From Maliibacterium massiliense (GTDB lineage Bacteria > Bacillota > Clostridia > Christensenellales > Maliibacteriaceae), in assembly GCF_900604345.1 (NCBI RefSeq), contig NZ_LR026983.1, positions 1,550,001-1,614,000 of the forward strand: a stretch of DNA of 64,000 nucleotides, given 5' to 3'. Under the pieces are notes generated by a model. That model did no database searches. It saw nothing but the letters and a program-made list of their open reading frames with translations, and was not told the origin of the DNA. The position numbers were made by a program, and so were the translations under genes. Position 1 is the stretch's first letter. Each line of letters begins with the position of its first letter. This document shows positions 53,424 through 62,577 of the stretch, one piece after another.

Positions 53424-54627
53424 ATTCTGCAATCTTGCCGGATGGGGCGCACACGCTGCGAAAGAAGGCCATGTAACGCGCCACCACGACGGGCCAGGCG
53501 AAGTGGGAAAGCACGTACGCCCTTCCGTTTGCGCCCATCTGCGCGGCAACATCACTGTGGTAGAGGATGTAATCCACCCCCCCTTCAAACTCCAGGTAAT
53601 TGGCAAAATACAGGCCGCCGTTGCTGTCCGCAGCAAAGTGGCGCGTCACCGCGCAGTCCTGATGCACCAACACGGGCCGCCCGCATAGCCAGCTTTCCAT
53701 GATGACCAGCGAGAAACTCTCATTCTTGGAAGGCTGGCACAACAGCGTAGCGGCGCTGTAGGCGTCATACTTGTCCTGCACGGGGACAAAGCCCAAGTCG
53801 ATCACGTCCTGCTTGATGCGCGCGGGGATCTCGATCTCGCCGCCGCCGATGAGCACCAGCTTCAGGTGGTTGAGGTGGCGGTGTTTGTAGGCGTACATGT
53901 AGTTGAGCAGGGCATGGATGTTCTTCCCCGCGTCCTTGCGGCCCGCGTACAGGATAAACGGATCTTGCAGCTGGTATTTTTCCCGAAAGCGCGCAGCGCA
54001 GCCGGAAACGTCTGTGTCCAGGCCGGTGCCCAGCACTGCCGTCTTGACCTTGGAGAGGTCGTACGTCGCATGCGCCAGGTCGCTCTCGGGCTGCGCGTGG
54101 AAGATCATGCCCGCCGCACGCGGGAACAGCGCCTTGAAATGCTGCAGCTCAATGTACTGCTCGCGGTGGAAGCAGGGGATCATGACGGATTTTTCCGGGC
54201 ACACCTGCATGCCGTAGTAGGTGGTGCCGAACATGTAGGGGATAAAGACAAAGAGGCTGTATTGTGCCTGATGCGCGTCCATGTAGGCGTACAGGTCAGG
54301 GCTGTTGACCATCTCCCACAGAAAGACATCCTCCTCCTCGGGCGCAAGGGGGATGTTGCACATAAGTTTGTAATTGACCTGATCAAACGCGGCGGTATCG
54401 CGCTGGCGTACGGAAAAACGGCGCACGCAGATGCCGTCGATCATCTCCACGCCCTCGGGGTAGTAGTCTGTGTTCCAGTCCGCGGTAAACTCTTTGACGC
54501 GCGTGGTGAGAATCTCCAGCGCCACGCCGGAAGCGTGCAGCGCGCGCGTCAGCCCGCGCAGCGCCGCCTCCGCGCCGCCGGGGATGGATTTTGCAAACCA
54601 GGGAATGACAAAACCGAGTTTCTTCAT
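53422..54627 (-). CDS. GT-B glycosyltransferase (family 4-like)
   Basis: 401 residues. N-terminal GFVIPWFAKSIPGGAEAALRG with the glycine loop of retaining GT-B enzymes, and the C-terminal half with ILYAGRKDAGKN and the E-x7-E motif in NESFSLVIMESWLCG, which binds the nucleotide sugar. Cytoplasmic, no signal peptide. GGGAG lies 9 bases before the ATG. It probably builds a surface polysaccharide or glycolipid, but it stands alone and acceptor and donor are unknown. Confidence 0.9.
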   Translation of the reverse strand: MKKLGFVIPWFAKSIPGGAEAALRGLTRALHASGVALEILTTRVKEFTADWNTDYYPEGVEMIDGICVRRFSVRQRDTAAFDQVNYKLMCNIPLAPEEEDVFLWEMVNSPDLYAYMDAHQAQYSLFVFIPYMFGTTYYGMQVCPEKSVMIPCFHREQYIELQHFKALFPRAAGMIFHAQPESDLAHATYDLSKVKTAVLGTGLDTDVSGCAARFREKYQLQDPFILYAGRKDAGKNIHALLNYMYAYKHRHLNHLKLVLIGGGEIEIPARIKQDVIDLGFVPVQDKYDAYSAATLLCQPSKNESFSLVIMESWLCGRPVLVHQDCAVTRHFAADSNGGLYFANYLEFEGGVDYILYHSDVAAQMGANGRAYVLSHFAWPVVVARYMAFFRSVCAPSGKIAE

Positions 54628-54874
54628 GCTGCTGCTCCCAAAGGATTTGATTGTCGAAACAGGACAGGTTCGCGCGTCAAAGCACGCATGCTGGCGATGT
54701 GCATCGAATCTGTGTTTCTATCTGCATCTTATCATAGAATGCATGCGGATGCCACGTTGGATATGTACATCGCCGTATGTACACGGACGGATGTGGGATA
54801 AAATTTTTTGCCAGAGAAAAGAATTTTGTGAAAATTCCCGTTTGCTTGCGCGCGCCCAGGCGAACGTGGTATTT
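54628..54874. other. Gap between divergent glycosyltransferase and sugar kinase genes
   Basis: No gene is seen. The stretch is less GC-rich than the average and holds TATGAT and TAAGAT -10-like words on the minus strand near 54730-54740, without good -35 partners. Confidence 0.4.
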
Positions 54875-54902
54875 TTGAATTAACGGAAGTGTTTTGTATT
54901 TT
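54875..54902 (+). promoter_or_regulatory. Possible promoter of the sugar kinase gene
   Basis: TTGAAT (54875-54880), 16 bases, TATTTT (54897-54902). An AT-rich run follows. Confidence 0.4.
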
Positions 54903-54939
54903 TTAAAAAAACACGTTATTGGCTGGGGGGCTTGTATCT

Positions 54940-56406
54940 ATGGAGAGAAAGATCGCAGTCGCGCTGGATATTGGCAACAGCGGCGGCAAGCTGTTGGCCG
55001 CCGCCATGCGCGATGGCCAGATGGAGATATTGGATGAGACGGTCATCGAGAACAAGTTTGTCAACATCAACGGCCACATGTACTGGAATCTGTTCAACAT
55101 CTATCAGGACCTCAAGGCGGGCATGAAGCGTTTTTCCGCGCTGGGGGACGTGGTGAGCATCGGCGTGGACGCGACCAGCGGCTGCTACGGTTTTGTCAAC
55201 GATAGGGGACGGCTAGCGGGGCAAGTCGCCTCCAGCAGGGACGTGCGCTTTAAACAGTGGGAAAAGTTTCTTGCGCCCATCATGACGCCGCGCGAGCTCT
55301 ACGACGCAACAGGCGTGTTCCCCATCAGCGGCAACAACATCTGCAAGCTGCTCTGTGAGGTGGGCGAGGGGGACCTGACGGGCGGCATGCACGCCACCCT
55401 GCTGCCCCTGTCGGGCCTGATGAACTTCTTTTTGACGGGCGAGCGCGCGGTGGAGCACTCCATGGCGGGCGCAAGCGTGCTAATGGACAGCCACTTTGAT
55501 GATTGGAATTATCCGCTGCTTGAAAAACTGGGCATCCCCACGGATATTCTGCCACGCGTGGTACCACCGGGCACGGTGGGCAGGCCGCTGCTGCCCCAGG
55601 TGGCGGAGGAGACAAACTGCCCCAACTGCCGCTTTGTCTACACGGTGGAATTTGACAGCTCCACGGCCATGCTCTCGGCGCCGGGCTTTAACCAGGATAA
55701 GATCTATCTGTCGATGGGCACCACGATCAACCCGGGCGTGGAGGTACCCACGCCCATCATCAACGAGCTCGCCTACAAGAGCCGCTACAAAAACGTGCCC
55801 GTATGGCCGGGGGCATACATGCTGCTGAGCGACGTGACGGGCTTTTTCATCGTATCGGAGTGCCTGCGCTACTGGAACGGCAAGGGCGAGAAGATCGGTC
55901 ACGGCGAGCTGGTGGAGCTGGCATCCCAGTGCCAGACGGACAGCTATATCGACGTATTCGACCAGCGCTTCAGCATCTACCAAAGCGACATGCCCGAGAC
56001 CATCCGCGCCTATTGCCGCGAGACGAACCAGGAGGTTCCCCACAGCATCGGCGAGGTGGCACGCTGCCTCTACGAAAGCTATGCTCTGCAGCTCAAGCGT
56101 TCGATACTGGACCTGCAGCGCATCACGGGCCGCAGCGACTACACGGAGATCACCATCATCAGCGGCGGCAGCCGCAACGCCCTGCTCTGCCAGATGATCA
56201 GCGACGCAAGCGGCATGCAGGTGCGCGCGGGCAACCCCTTTGCCACGGCCATGGGCAATCTGCTCGGCCAGTTTTACGCGCTGGGCCACATTGACTCCCT
56301 TGCGCAGATGCGCGTGGTGGCGGAGAAGACCTGCCCCATGAAGACTTACCTGCCGCAGGACGGCGGACACTTTGCGCGCGCCAGCGCGCGCATCTTCGGC
56401 AGCTGA
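54940..56406 (+). CDS. FGGY family carbohydrate kinase, rhamnulokinase-like
   Basis: 488 residues with the actin-like ATPase fold of FGGY sugar kinases. The N-terminal phosphate loop is ALDIGNSGGKLLAA, the middle has DATSGCYGFVND and the C-terminal half ISGGSRNALLCQMISDASG with the adenosine-binding glycines. Rhamnulokinase and related kinases share the NxxNQ-free, GSRN-type C-terminal motif. TGGGGGG is 9 bases before the ATG at 54940. No isomerase, aldolase or permease is adjacent; a sugar-binding lipoprotein gene follows after its own terminator and promoter. The substrate is unknown. Confidence 0.87.
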   Translation: MERKIAVALDIGNSGGKLLAAAMRDGQMEILDETVIENKFVNINGHMYWNLFNIYQDLKAGMKRFSALGDVVSIGVDATSGCYGFVNDRGRLAGQVASSRDVRFKQWEKFLAPIMTPRELYDATGVFPISGNNICKLLCEVGEGDLTGGMHATLLPLSGLMNFFLTGERAVEHSMAGASVLMDSHFDDWNYPLLEKLGIPTDILPRVVPPGTVGRPLLPQVAEETNCPNCRFVYTVEFDSSTAMLSAPGFNQDKIYLSMGTTINPGVEVPTPIINELAYKSRYKNVPVWPGAYMLLSDVTGFFIVSECLRYWNGKGEKIGHGELVELASQCQTDSYIDVFDQRFSIYQSDMPETIRAYCRETNQEVPHSIGEVARCLYESYALQLKRSILDLQRITGRSDYTEITIISGGSRNALLCQMISDASGMQVRAGNPFATAMGNLLGQFYALGHIDSLAQMRVVAEKTCPMKTYLPQDGGHFARASARIFGS

Positions 56407-56502
56407 GGGAGATGAGGCGGGCAGCTGATGTAAGAAATGTGCGTTTGTTACATTTTTCGCGCGTTTGATCCATGTTTATTGCTGCGCGGCGCATCGTGCG
56501 TG

Positions 56503-56534
56503 GGTGCATTGTAGATTGTACAATGCACCTTTTT
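56503..56534 (+). terminator. Intrinsic terminator of the sugar kinase gene
   Basis: GGTGCATTGTA and TACAATGCACC form an 11-bp perfect stem with a 5-base loop, followed by TTTTT. Confidence 0.93.
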
Positions 56535-56682
56535 CAGAGTGCATGAGACAATATGCGAAGCGACTGTAGGCAGGCGCAGCGGGGAAACGTGCGCAGGCGC
56601 GCACAAGGTACAATCCACCCTGTGTTTTTTGTATATGCGCTGCGACCAATGCATTGCAGAAAAATGGACGCCTGCCTTGCTA

Positions 56683-56712
56683 TTGACAGAGAAAAGCACC
56701 GCTATCTATAAT
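56683..56712 (+). promoter_or_regulatory. Consensus promoter of the sugar-binding lipoprotein gene
   Basis: Perfect TTGACA (56683-56688), 18 bases, perfect TATAAT (56707-56712). The match to both consensus boxes is the best in the window. Confidence 0.85.
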
Positions 56713-56774
56713 AACTGCAGAAGTTCGGCCGAGCCAGGTATGTTTCCCCACTGCACATTAGGAGGACACAATTT

Positions 56775-57743
56775 ATGAAAAAACATAACGCAAAGCTTGC
56801 GCTGTTGCTGGCGCTTGCGCTGGTTTGTGCTGCCAGCCTGCTGGGCTGCGGCGCCAAAGAGCAGGCCAAGGATGAGGGCGCGCTGGAATTCGGTCTTATC
56901 ATCCGCACCGTCAACGTGCCGTTTTTTGTCAATGTATACCAGGGGGTACAGGACGCCTTTGCGGATTATAACAAGGAAAACGGCACGCAGCACAAGCTGA
57001 CGATGCTCGACAGCAATACGGACCTGCAGAAGGAGACAAATAACGCGGAGGATTTGATCAACTCCAAGGTGGACTGCGTGTTTCTGGTGACCGTGGATCC
57101 GCAGGGCTCCATAGCGACGCTCGATACGCTGGACCGCGCGGGGATTCCCGTGGTGATCATCGATTCGGGCTGCAACAACGCTGAGCTGGCCAAGGCGTTT
57201 ATCAAGACCGACAACGTGGCGGCCGGCCGCATTGAGATGGAGCATCTGGCCGAGGCTATGGGGGGCAAGGGCAATTTGATCGTCTTTGAGGACAGCACCA
57301 ATGCAAACTCGCGCGACCGCGCGCAGGGCCGCGACGAGGTGCTGGCCAAGTATCCGGATATCAAGATCATCGATACCCACGATGGCAAAAACACGGTGGA
57401 CGCGGCACTGGAGGTGTTTAATAATTTCATGCAGTCGCACGGCGAGGATATCGACGCGGTATGGACATTCTCCGACACCGCGGCGCAGGGCGTCATCGCG
57501 GCACTGGAGGGCACCAAATTGCAGGAAAAGGTGCTCGTGGCGGGCATTAACGGCGACGATATCGCCAAGGGCTTCATCAAAGAGGGCAAGCAGTTTGGAA
57601 CCAGCGCCCAGTTCCCCTACAAGCTGGGCTACGATGGCGCAAACCTGGGCTTCAAGGTGATGCGCGGCGAAGAGATCAAAGAGCCGCTCGTGCTGATGAC
57701 GCCCGAGTGGATCGAAAAGGACAATATCGACAAGTTCCTTTAA
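56775..57743 (+). CDS. Sugar ABC transporter substrate-binding lipoprotein
   Basis: 322 residues. A lipoprotein signal (KLALLLALALVCAASLLGC, lipobox LLGC) leads to a periplasmic-binding-protein fold of the ribose/galactose type (Peripla_BP_4). FFVNVYQGVQDAFADYNKE, VDCVFLVTVDPQGS, IPVVIIDSG and AGINGDDIAKGFIKEGK are typical. AGGAGG precedes the ATG. The ATPase and permease subunits are absent from the vicinity, and a terminator follows at once. It may work with a transporter encoded elsewhere or act as a sensor. The sugar is unknown. Confidence 0.93.
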   Translation: MKKHNAKLALLLALALVCAASLLGCGAKEQAKDEGALEFGLIIRTVNVPFFVNVYQGVQDAFADYNKENGTQHKLTMLDSNTDLQKETNNAEDLINSKVDCVFLVTVDPQGSIATLDTLDRAGIPVVIIDSGCNNAELAKAFIKTDNVAAGRIEMEHLAEAMGGKGNLIVFEDSTNANSRDRAQGRDEVLAKYPDIKIIDTHDGKNTVDAALEVFNNFMQSHGEDIDAVWTFSDTAAQGVIAALEGTKLQEKVLVAGINGDDIAKGFIKEGKQFGTSAQFPYKLGYDGANLGFKVMRGEEIKEPLVLMTPEWIEKDNIDKFL

Positions 57744-57780
57744 GCGCAGCACCGGCGCGTCAACTTGGGTGCTGACGGAC

Positions 57781-57816
57781 AAAGGGCGCGTGGACAAGCG
57801 TTCACGCGCCCTTTAT
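57781..57816 (+). terminator. Intrinsic terminator after the binding-protein gene
   Basis: AAAGGGCGCGTG and CACGCGCCCTTT form a 12-bp perfect stem with a 10-base loop; the T tract is short. Confidence 0.8.
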
Positions 57817-57860
57817 ATATGGATGCCGCCATGATGCGTCCCTTTGGCAGCTGCGTACGA

Positions 57861-58574
57861 TCATGAAGGGAGCGCGCGCCCCGTTTTCGGGCGTTTGCGC
57901 TTCATGGCGCGGATGCGCCGCCTGTCCTGGTCGCTTACGCGTCGCGACTCGATGATCTTCTGCAGCGCCTTATTGTAGGTTTCATCGTCCAGATCGGCCG
58001 TCTTGAGGCAGGCAAGCGTGCGCGCGGGGTATTTGATATAGCAGATGGAAAGCGCCCAGGCCACGGCCATCTTCACGTAGTAGCCGGGGTGCGCGATGCC
58101 GGGGAGCAGCCGGAGCACCTGGTCGATGTAATCGTCCGTGACGTAATAATCCAGCAGCATCACCACGCAAAAGCGCAGCGCGTACGCATCATCTGCGTGC
58201 AGATAGGGTTGCAGGAACGCCCACATGCGCGCGGGCTGCTTTTTTGCGATGTGCAGGCTGGCGCAGAAGCTGTCGCACACCGCCCAGTTGTCGATCTTCG
58301 GCACAAAGGATGCGATATAGGGCAGCACTTGATCGATGTGCGCGCGCACCGCGCCGATGACCATGCCCTGCAGCATGGTTTCCTCCAGCGAATCGTCGCG
58401 CGCAGCACGCAGATACGCCTCCCAGTCGCCCTGGGCGATCTGTTTTGCGATGGCGCGCAGCGCGGGCAGGCGCACACCCAGCACAGGCGCGGTGGGCACG
58501 CCCAGCAGTTTTTGATGAAATGCGCGGTAGGTTTCGTCCGCGAGCGTTTCCAGATGCGCACGCAGTTGCTGCAT
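57861..58574 (-). CDS. DNA alkylation repair protein, AlkD family
   Basis: 237 residues, all-helical with HEAT-like repeats. [16 protein letters not shown] (about residue 115) and [18 protein letters not shown] are the family marks; the enzymes remove alkylated bases without a base-flipping pocket. AAAGGAGG stands 8 bases before the ATG at 58574; the frame runs upstream across the msrAB gene but is not supported there. It ends 45 bases from the convergent terminator. Confidence 0.9.
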   Translation of the reverse strand: MQQLRAHLETLADETYRAFHQKLLGVPTAPVLGVRLPALRAIAKQIAQGDWEAYLRAARDDSLEETMLQGMVIGAVRAHIDQVLPYIASFVPKIDNWAVCDSFCASLHIAKKQPARMWAFLQPYLHADDAYALRFCVVMLLDYYVTDDYIDQVLRLLPGIAHPGYYVKMAVAWALSICYIKYPARTLACLKTADLDDETYNKALQKIIESRRVSDQDRRRIRAMKRKRPKTGRALPS

Positions 58575-58706
58575 GTTGCCGTCCTCCTTTTTTCGTATGC
58601 TTTTATTGTACCATGCTCCATGATGCATAGGCGCGCAAGGGGCGGGCAAAACTACAAGGTATATCGAAAGATGCAGGTGGTTTTCGTGGTATTTGGTGGA
58701 AAGAAC

Positions 58707-59672
58707 GTGGAAAAAGAGATTTACCTGGCGGGTGGATGCTTCTGGGGGCTGGAGGCCTACCTGCAGGAGGTGGAGGGCGTGGTGGAGACGTGCGTGGGCT
58801 ACGCCAACGGCGATACGCAGCGCCCCACCTATGAGCAGGTCTGCCACCAGCACACCGGCCACGCAGAGACGGTGCGCGTGCGCTACGATGCGCAGGCGGT
58901 GACGCTGCCCTTTTTGCTGGAGCTGTTTTTCAACGCCATTGACCCCACGAGCGTGGACCGGCAAGGCAACGACGTGGGCAACCAGTACAGAAGCGGCGTC
59001 TATTACACGGATGCGGCGGATGCGCCCATCATCGCGCGGGTCGTGACCGCCCTTGCGGCGCACTATAGCGCGCCCATCGCGGTGGAGGTTGCCCCCCTGC
59101 GCTGCTTTTATCCTGCCGAGGCGTATCATCAGCAGTACCTTAAAAAGCATCCGGACGGCTATTGCCACATCAGCCCCGCGCAGTTTGCCCGCGCCCGCGC
59201 CGCGCGCGACGCGGGCGCCATGCGCATCGAGACGGATGAGCGCGCGCTGCGCCAGCGCCTTTCGCCGCTGCAGTACGCGGTCACCCGCCAGGGCGGCACC
59301 GAGCCGCCCTTCCACAACGCCTACTGGAACCATGACGCGCCGGGCATTTACGTGGATGTCATCAGCGGGGAGCCGCTGTTCTCATCGCTGGATAAGTTTG
59401 ACGCGCCCTGCGGCTGGCCCAGCTTCACCCGGCCGGTGGTGGAGGCCGCGGTGGCGGAAAGGATGGATTACTCTCACAACATGGTGCGCAGCGAGGTGCG
59501 CACGGTGGTGTCGGACGCGCACCTGGGGCACGTCTTTGACGATGGTCCGCTGGAGAAGGGCGGCAAGCGCTACTGCATCAACTCAGCGGCGCTGCGCTTT
59601 GTGCCCAAAGAGGAGATGGCGCAGCAGGGCTACGGGGAGCTACTGTCCCTCTTTGAGACGCAGGACGCCTGA
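58707..59672 (+). CDS. msrAB: Bifunctional methionine sulfoxide reductase MsrA/MsrB
   Basis: 321 residues in which both repair enzymes are fused. The MsrA domain (1-155) has the catalytic Cys11 in [10 protein letters not shown] and [16 protein letters not shown]. The MsrB domain (about 170-315) has [39 protein letters not shown] and the catalytic Cys in [11 protein letters not shown]. Together they reduce the S and R forms of oxidised methionine using thioredoxin. The GTG at 58707 has GGTGG 7 bases before it; the ATG at 58671 is an alternative with a weaker ribosome site. Cytoplasmic, no signal peptide. Confidence 0.95.
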   Translation: MEKEIYLAGGCFWGLEAYLQEVEGVVETCVGYANGDTQRPTYEQVCHQHTGHAETVRVRYDAQAVTLPFLLELFFNAIDPTSVDRQGNDVGNQYRSGVYYTDAADAPIIARVVTALAAHYSAPIAVEVAPLRCFYPAEAYHQQYLKKHPDGYCHISPAQFARARAARDAGAMRIETDERALRQRLSPLQYAVTRQGGTEPPFHNAYWNHDAPGIYVDVISGEPLFSSLDKFDAPCGWPSFTRPVVEAAVAERMDYSHNMVRSEVRTVVSDAHLGHVFDDGPLEKGGKRYCINSAALRFVPKEEMAQQGYGELLSLFETQDA

Positions 59673-59682
59673 AGAAAAGCAC

Positions 59683-59722
59683 AAAAAACACGCCCGGACA
59701 GGTCCGTCCGGGCGCGTTCTGT
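59683..59722 (-). terminator. Intrinsic terminator between convergent genes
   Basis: CGCCCGGAC and GTCCGGGCG form a 9-bp perfect stem. The longer T run is on the minus strand (plus-strand A run 59681-59688), so it fits the hydrolase gene best, with a weaker effect for msrAB. Confidence 0.8.
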
Positions 59723-59732
59723 TCTGTCGCGT

Positions 59733-60707
59733 TCAATCCTGCGGCTGCTCCAGCGCATCGATGCGCCGCATCAGCTCCTGGGCAAAGCGCGCCGGTTCTT
59801 CGGCGATGGGGCTGTGGGCGGAATGCTCAAACCACACCAGCTCCTTGCGCGGGGCGCGCACGCGCGCGATGTATGCTTCCGAGAGCGTGCGCGGAGTGTT
59901 GTAATCCTGCCGGCCGATGAAGTAGAACATGGGCACGGCAAAGTCCAGATAGCCCTCCAAAAAGTCCAGCTGCACCACCTCGGGCCACATGGTCTTGAGG
60001 CTGTAGCTGTAGCCGCGCAGCACACCCGCGATATCGCCCAGGCTGTACTCGCCGGAGAAGAGGATGGGCCGCACCGTGGACTTCCACAGCGACGAGCCGC
60101 CCGCGATGCCCCCGCCGTAGCGCATCATCAGCTTGCGCTGGGCCATCAGGCCCTTGAAGAAATCCCCCTTGTAGAGGCCACCCTCGGGCCGGCCGATGGC
60201 CTGCAGCGTGGCGAGCGCCTTCTGGTCATGGGCCGCCGTCGCCTTCTCCAGCACAAAGTCGTAGGAGAGCGCCTCGTTGCGCGCGCCGTCCACCAGCTGG
60301 CCCTGCCCGATGTAGGCCTTGATGTGCTCCGGGTAACGCTTGACAAACACCGTGCCCAGCGCACTGCCCCACGAGTGGCCCACAAGGTAGAGCTTCTCTT
60401 TGCCAAATTTTTCGCACAGGTAGGTGACCATCGCCCTTGTGTCCTGCACAAACTGTTCCAGGTTCATGGTCTCAGGCGCCGCCCCCTTGAAGCTGCCCCC
60501 CGTGCCCCGCTGATCCCAGGTGGCCAGGGTGATCCGCTCGTAGAGATGGCCCATGTGCGCAAGCACGCTGTGCCGGTCGGTGACGCCCGGCCCGCCATGT
60601 ACAAACAGCACCACGGGGTTGTCCGCGTCGCTGCCTATGATGTGCACCCTTTGGGCCAGGCCGTTGATGGGGACCTTTTGTTTGATATCGATAGGATATG
60701 CGGCCAT
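59733..60707 (-). CDS. Alpha/beta hydrolase, proline-iminopeptidase-like
   Basis: 324 residues. The oxyanion region HGGPG (near residue 37), the nucleophile elbow GHSWGS (Ser near residue 112), the Asp in GRQDYNTP and the His in FEHSAHSP give a complete catalytic triad. HGGPG and GHSWGS are typical for proline iminopeptidases and related aminopeptidases. AAGGAGGG lies 8 bases before the ATG. Substrate not known; it has no signal peptide. Confidence 0.9.
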   Translation of the reverse strand: MAAYPIDIKQKVPINGLAQRVHIIGSDADNPVVLFVHGGPGVTDRHSVLAHMGHLYERITLATWDQRGTGGSFKGAAPETMNLEQFVQDTRAMVTYLCEKFGKEKLYLVGHSWGSALGTVFVKRYPEHIKAYIGQGQLVDGARNEALSYDFVLEKATAAHDQKALATLQAIGRPEGGLYKGDFFKGLMAQRKLMMRYGGGIAGGSSLWKSTVRPILFSGEYSLGDIAGVLRGYSYSLKTMWPEVVQLDFLEGYLDFAVPMFYFIGRQDYNTPRTLSEAYIARVRAPRKELVWFEHSAHSPIAEEPARFAQELMRRIDALEQPQD

Positions 60708-60768
60708 ACGCGCATCCCTCCTTTTTCGTCAATGTACCACATCTTTACGCGCGCTGTCGAGACAAACC

Positions 60769-60798
60769 TTGCCCAAGGGGCGCGGCTTTGGCTATAAT
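60769..60798 (+). promoter_or_regulatory. Probable promoter of the CpXC-Spx-Nudix group
   Basis: TTGCCC (60769-60774), 18 bases, perfect TATAAT (60793-60798). Confidence 0.7.
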
Positions 60799-60824
60799 AA
60801 CAGCAGAATAGGGGGCGATATCAA

Positions 60825-61451
60825 GTGGAACAACGGGTAACCTGCCCAAGCTGCGGCGCGGTCTCTGTGATGCGCGTGGTGCGCAGCGTGGATGCGCGCG
60901 ATGCATCCGCCAAAGAGGCGCTGCTTTCCGGAAGGATGTTTTCGCACCGCTGTCCCGCCTGCCGCAGGAGCGTGATTGTGCACTATAGCTGCGTATATGT
61001 TGACGCAGATAGGCGCTTTGCGGCGATGCTGCTCGGCGAGGGCGCGCCTGCGGACATCGCGGCGCAGGCTGGTCTGCCGCGGGATTATACACTGCGCGTG
61101 GTGCGCCGCGCGGACGCGCTGATCGAAAAAGCGCTGCTTGCATCAGACGCGCTGGACGACCGCGTGCTGGAGGTGTGCAAGTTGATGGCGCGCGATACGT
61201 ACAACAAGACCCACGCTGCATCGCCGGTGGGCGCGCTCTACTACGCGGGGAGCGCATCGGGCGGGCAGCTGCTGTTCTACGGGCAGGCGGCTTCGGGAGA
61301 GGCACTGCACCTGTCCGTGCAGCGGGATACCTACGATGCGGCGGCGCAAAACCTGCGCGCGGCGCTGAAGGCACCCGCACCGCTTGAGGTGAACGCACAG
61401 TGGGCTAGGCAGGTGCTTGGTACGGCACTTTTTACCAAACAGGAGGATTAG
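60825..61451 (+). CDS. CpXC domain protein
   Basis: 208 residues. The N-terminal half has the CpXC pattern, with CPSCG at residues 8-12 and CPACR near residue 44, which probably hold zinc, and the family segment VDARDASAKEALLSGRMFSH. The second half has no recognised domain. The GTG at 60825 has AGGGGG 9 bases before it. The Spx/ArsC-type gene starts 5 bases after its stop, so both are one transcript. Function unknown. Confidence 0.85.
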   Translation: MEQRVTCPSCGAVSVMRVVRSVDARDASAKEALLSGRMFSHRCPACRRSVIVHYSCVYVDADRRFAAMLLGEGAPADIAAQAGLPRDYTLRVVRRADALIEKALLASDALDDRVLEVCKLMARDTYNKTHAASPVGALYYAGSASGGQLLFYGQAASGEALHLSVQRDTYDAAAQNLRAALKAPAPLEVNAQWARQVLGTALFTKQED

Positions 61452-61456
61452 CAGAC

Positions 61457-61810
61457 ATGGCGTTTTTATTTGTAGCTTATCCCAAGTGCAGCACCTGCAA
61501 GGCGGCGCAGCGCTTTTTGGAGGACCATCAGATGGATTACGCGCTGCGCGATATCACGCGCGATGTGCCCACCGCCGCGGAACTGGACGCGTGGCAACAG
61601 AAAAGCGGCTTGCCCCTGCGCGCGTTTTTCAACACCAGCGGCCTGCGCTACCGCGCGCTGGGCCTTAAGGACAGCCTCGCGGACATGCCCCGCCAGGCGC
61701 AGCTTGCGCTGCTCGCCTCCGATGGCATGCTCATCAAGCGGCCGATACTGGTGGGCGCGCAGCAGGTGCTGGTGGGCTTTCGGCCTGCGCAGTGGGAAGA
61801 AGCGCGATAA
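61457..61810 (+). CDS. ArsC/Spx family protein with CxxC
   Basis: 117 residues with a thioredoxin-like fold. FLFVAYPKCSTCKAAQRFLE carries C11 and C14, followed by the RDITRDVPTAAELDAW and FNTSGLRYR segments and PILVGAQQVLVGF near the end. This places it with Spx, MgsR and YffB-type proteins. It may be a redox-controlled RNA polymerase partner or a glutaredoxin-like reductase. Spx proteins are often CxxC and about 130 residues, so both readings stay open. AGGAGG lies 7 bases before the ATG. Confidence 0.88.
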   Translation: MAFLFVAYPKCSTCKAAQRFLEDHQMDYALRDITRDVPTAAELDAWQQKSGLPLRAFFNTSGLRYRALGLKDSLADMPRQAQLALLASDGMLIKRPILVGAQQVLVGFRPAQWEEAR

Positions 61811-61872
61811 AGCGCTGATTTCGTGTGCAACCATCCGGATTTCTTTGGAAGAAAAGGGGAGATGAGGGGGAT

Positions 61873-62256
61873 ATGACACGCATTGCGGCGGCGATCATCC
61901 ATCAGGGAGGAGCGGTGCTGATCTGCAAGCGCGCATCCGGGGGCGCGTGCGGCGGCCTGTGGGAGTTCCCGGGCGGCAAGCTGGCGCCCGGCGAATGCGC
62001 AGAGGACTGCGCCGTGCGGGAGTGCACCGAGGAGCTGGGCGTGCACATCGTGCTGGAAAAAGCGCGCGTCGTGGTGCGGCACGACTACCCGGAAGGCGCG
62101 GTAGAGATCACCTTTTTTGACGCGCATATCACACAGGGTACACCCCAAATGCGCGTACATACGGATATGCGCTGGGTGCCTGGACGCGCGCTGGGCGACT
62201 ACGCCTTTTGCCCGGCCAACGCGGATGTCGTGCGCGCGCTTGTGGGGGAGCCTTGA
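61873..62256 (+). CDS. mutT: Nudix hydrolase, MutT-like
   Basis: 127 residues. The Nudix box is complete: GGKLAPGECAEDCAVRECTE, then ELG. The N-terminus LICKRASGGACGGLWEFPGG resembles 8-oxo-dGTP hydrolases and related (CTP) diphosphatases. AAAAGGGGAG lies 11 bases before the ATG at 61873. It is the third gene in the CpXC-Spx-Nudix group. A role in cleansing oxidised nucleotides is likely but not proven by sequence. Confidence 0.88.
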   Translation: MTRIAAAIIHQGGAVLICKRASGGACGGLWEFPGGKLAPGECAEDCAVRECTEELGVHIVLEKARVVVRHDYPEGAVEITFFDAHITQGTPQMRVHTDMRWVPGRALGDYAFCPANADVVRALVGEP

Positions 62257-62524
62257 AGCATGCGCACAGCGGGAAATAGGCATCTCTGCGGGTGCCGGCG
62301 CATGCGCTGCCGCCGCTCCTGACGCCGGGCACGTGCCCGCGGGGCATAAGCGTTTTGCTTGGCAGTGGGCCTGCGCGCGCATGCAAACGCGCAAAAGCCC
62401 GTCGCGGCGGCGGCGCTGCCCAGGGGGTTATTTGCCGGGCAGGCGCGTGCAAAGTCTGTGCTGCGATGACCATGCATGCGCCATCGGGCGCGTGCCGCGC
62501 ACGCCCAAAAGAACTAAGGGCGCA
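62257..62524. other. Non-coding stretch between mutT and the Mn-catalase gene
   Basis: About 270 GC-rich bases. Open frames on both strands lack ribosome sites and resemble no protein; I see no repeat or plus-strand terminator. Confidence 0.45.
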
Positions 62525-62561
62525 TAAAAAACAGGACCCCGCCCGCAGGCAGATGTCCTGT
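62525..62561 (-). terminator. Intrinsic terminator of the Mn-catalase gene
   Basis: On the minus strand ACAGGAC (62561-62555) pairs with GTCCTGT (62537-62531), followed by six T residues. Confidence 0.8.
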
Positions 62562-62577
62562 CTCTTTTCCAACCGGT

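Noticed and set aside
53270..53476. Short frames behind cysK
   Set aside because: They cross the bidirectional terminator and have no ribosome site.
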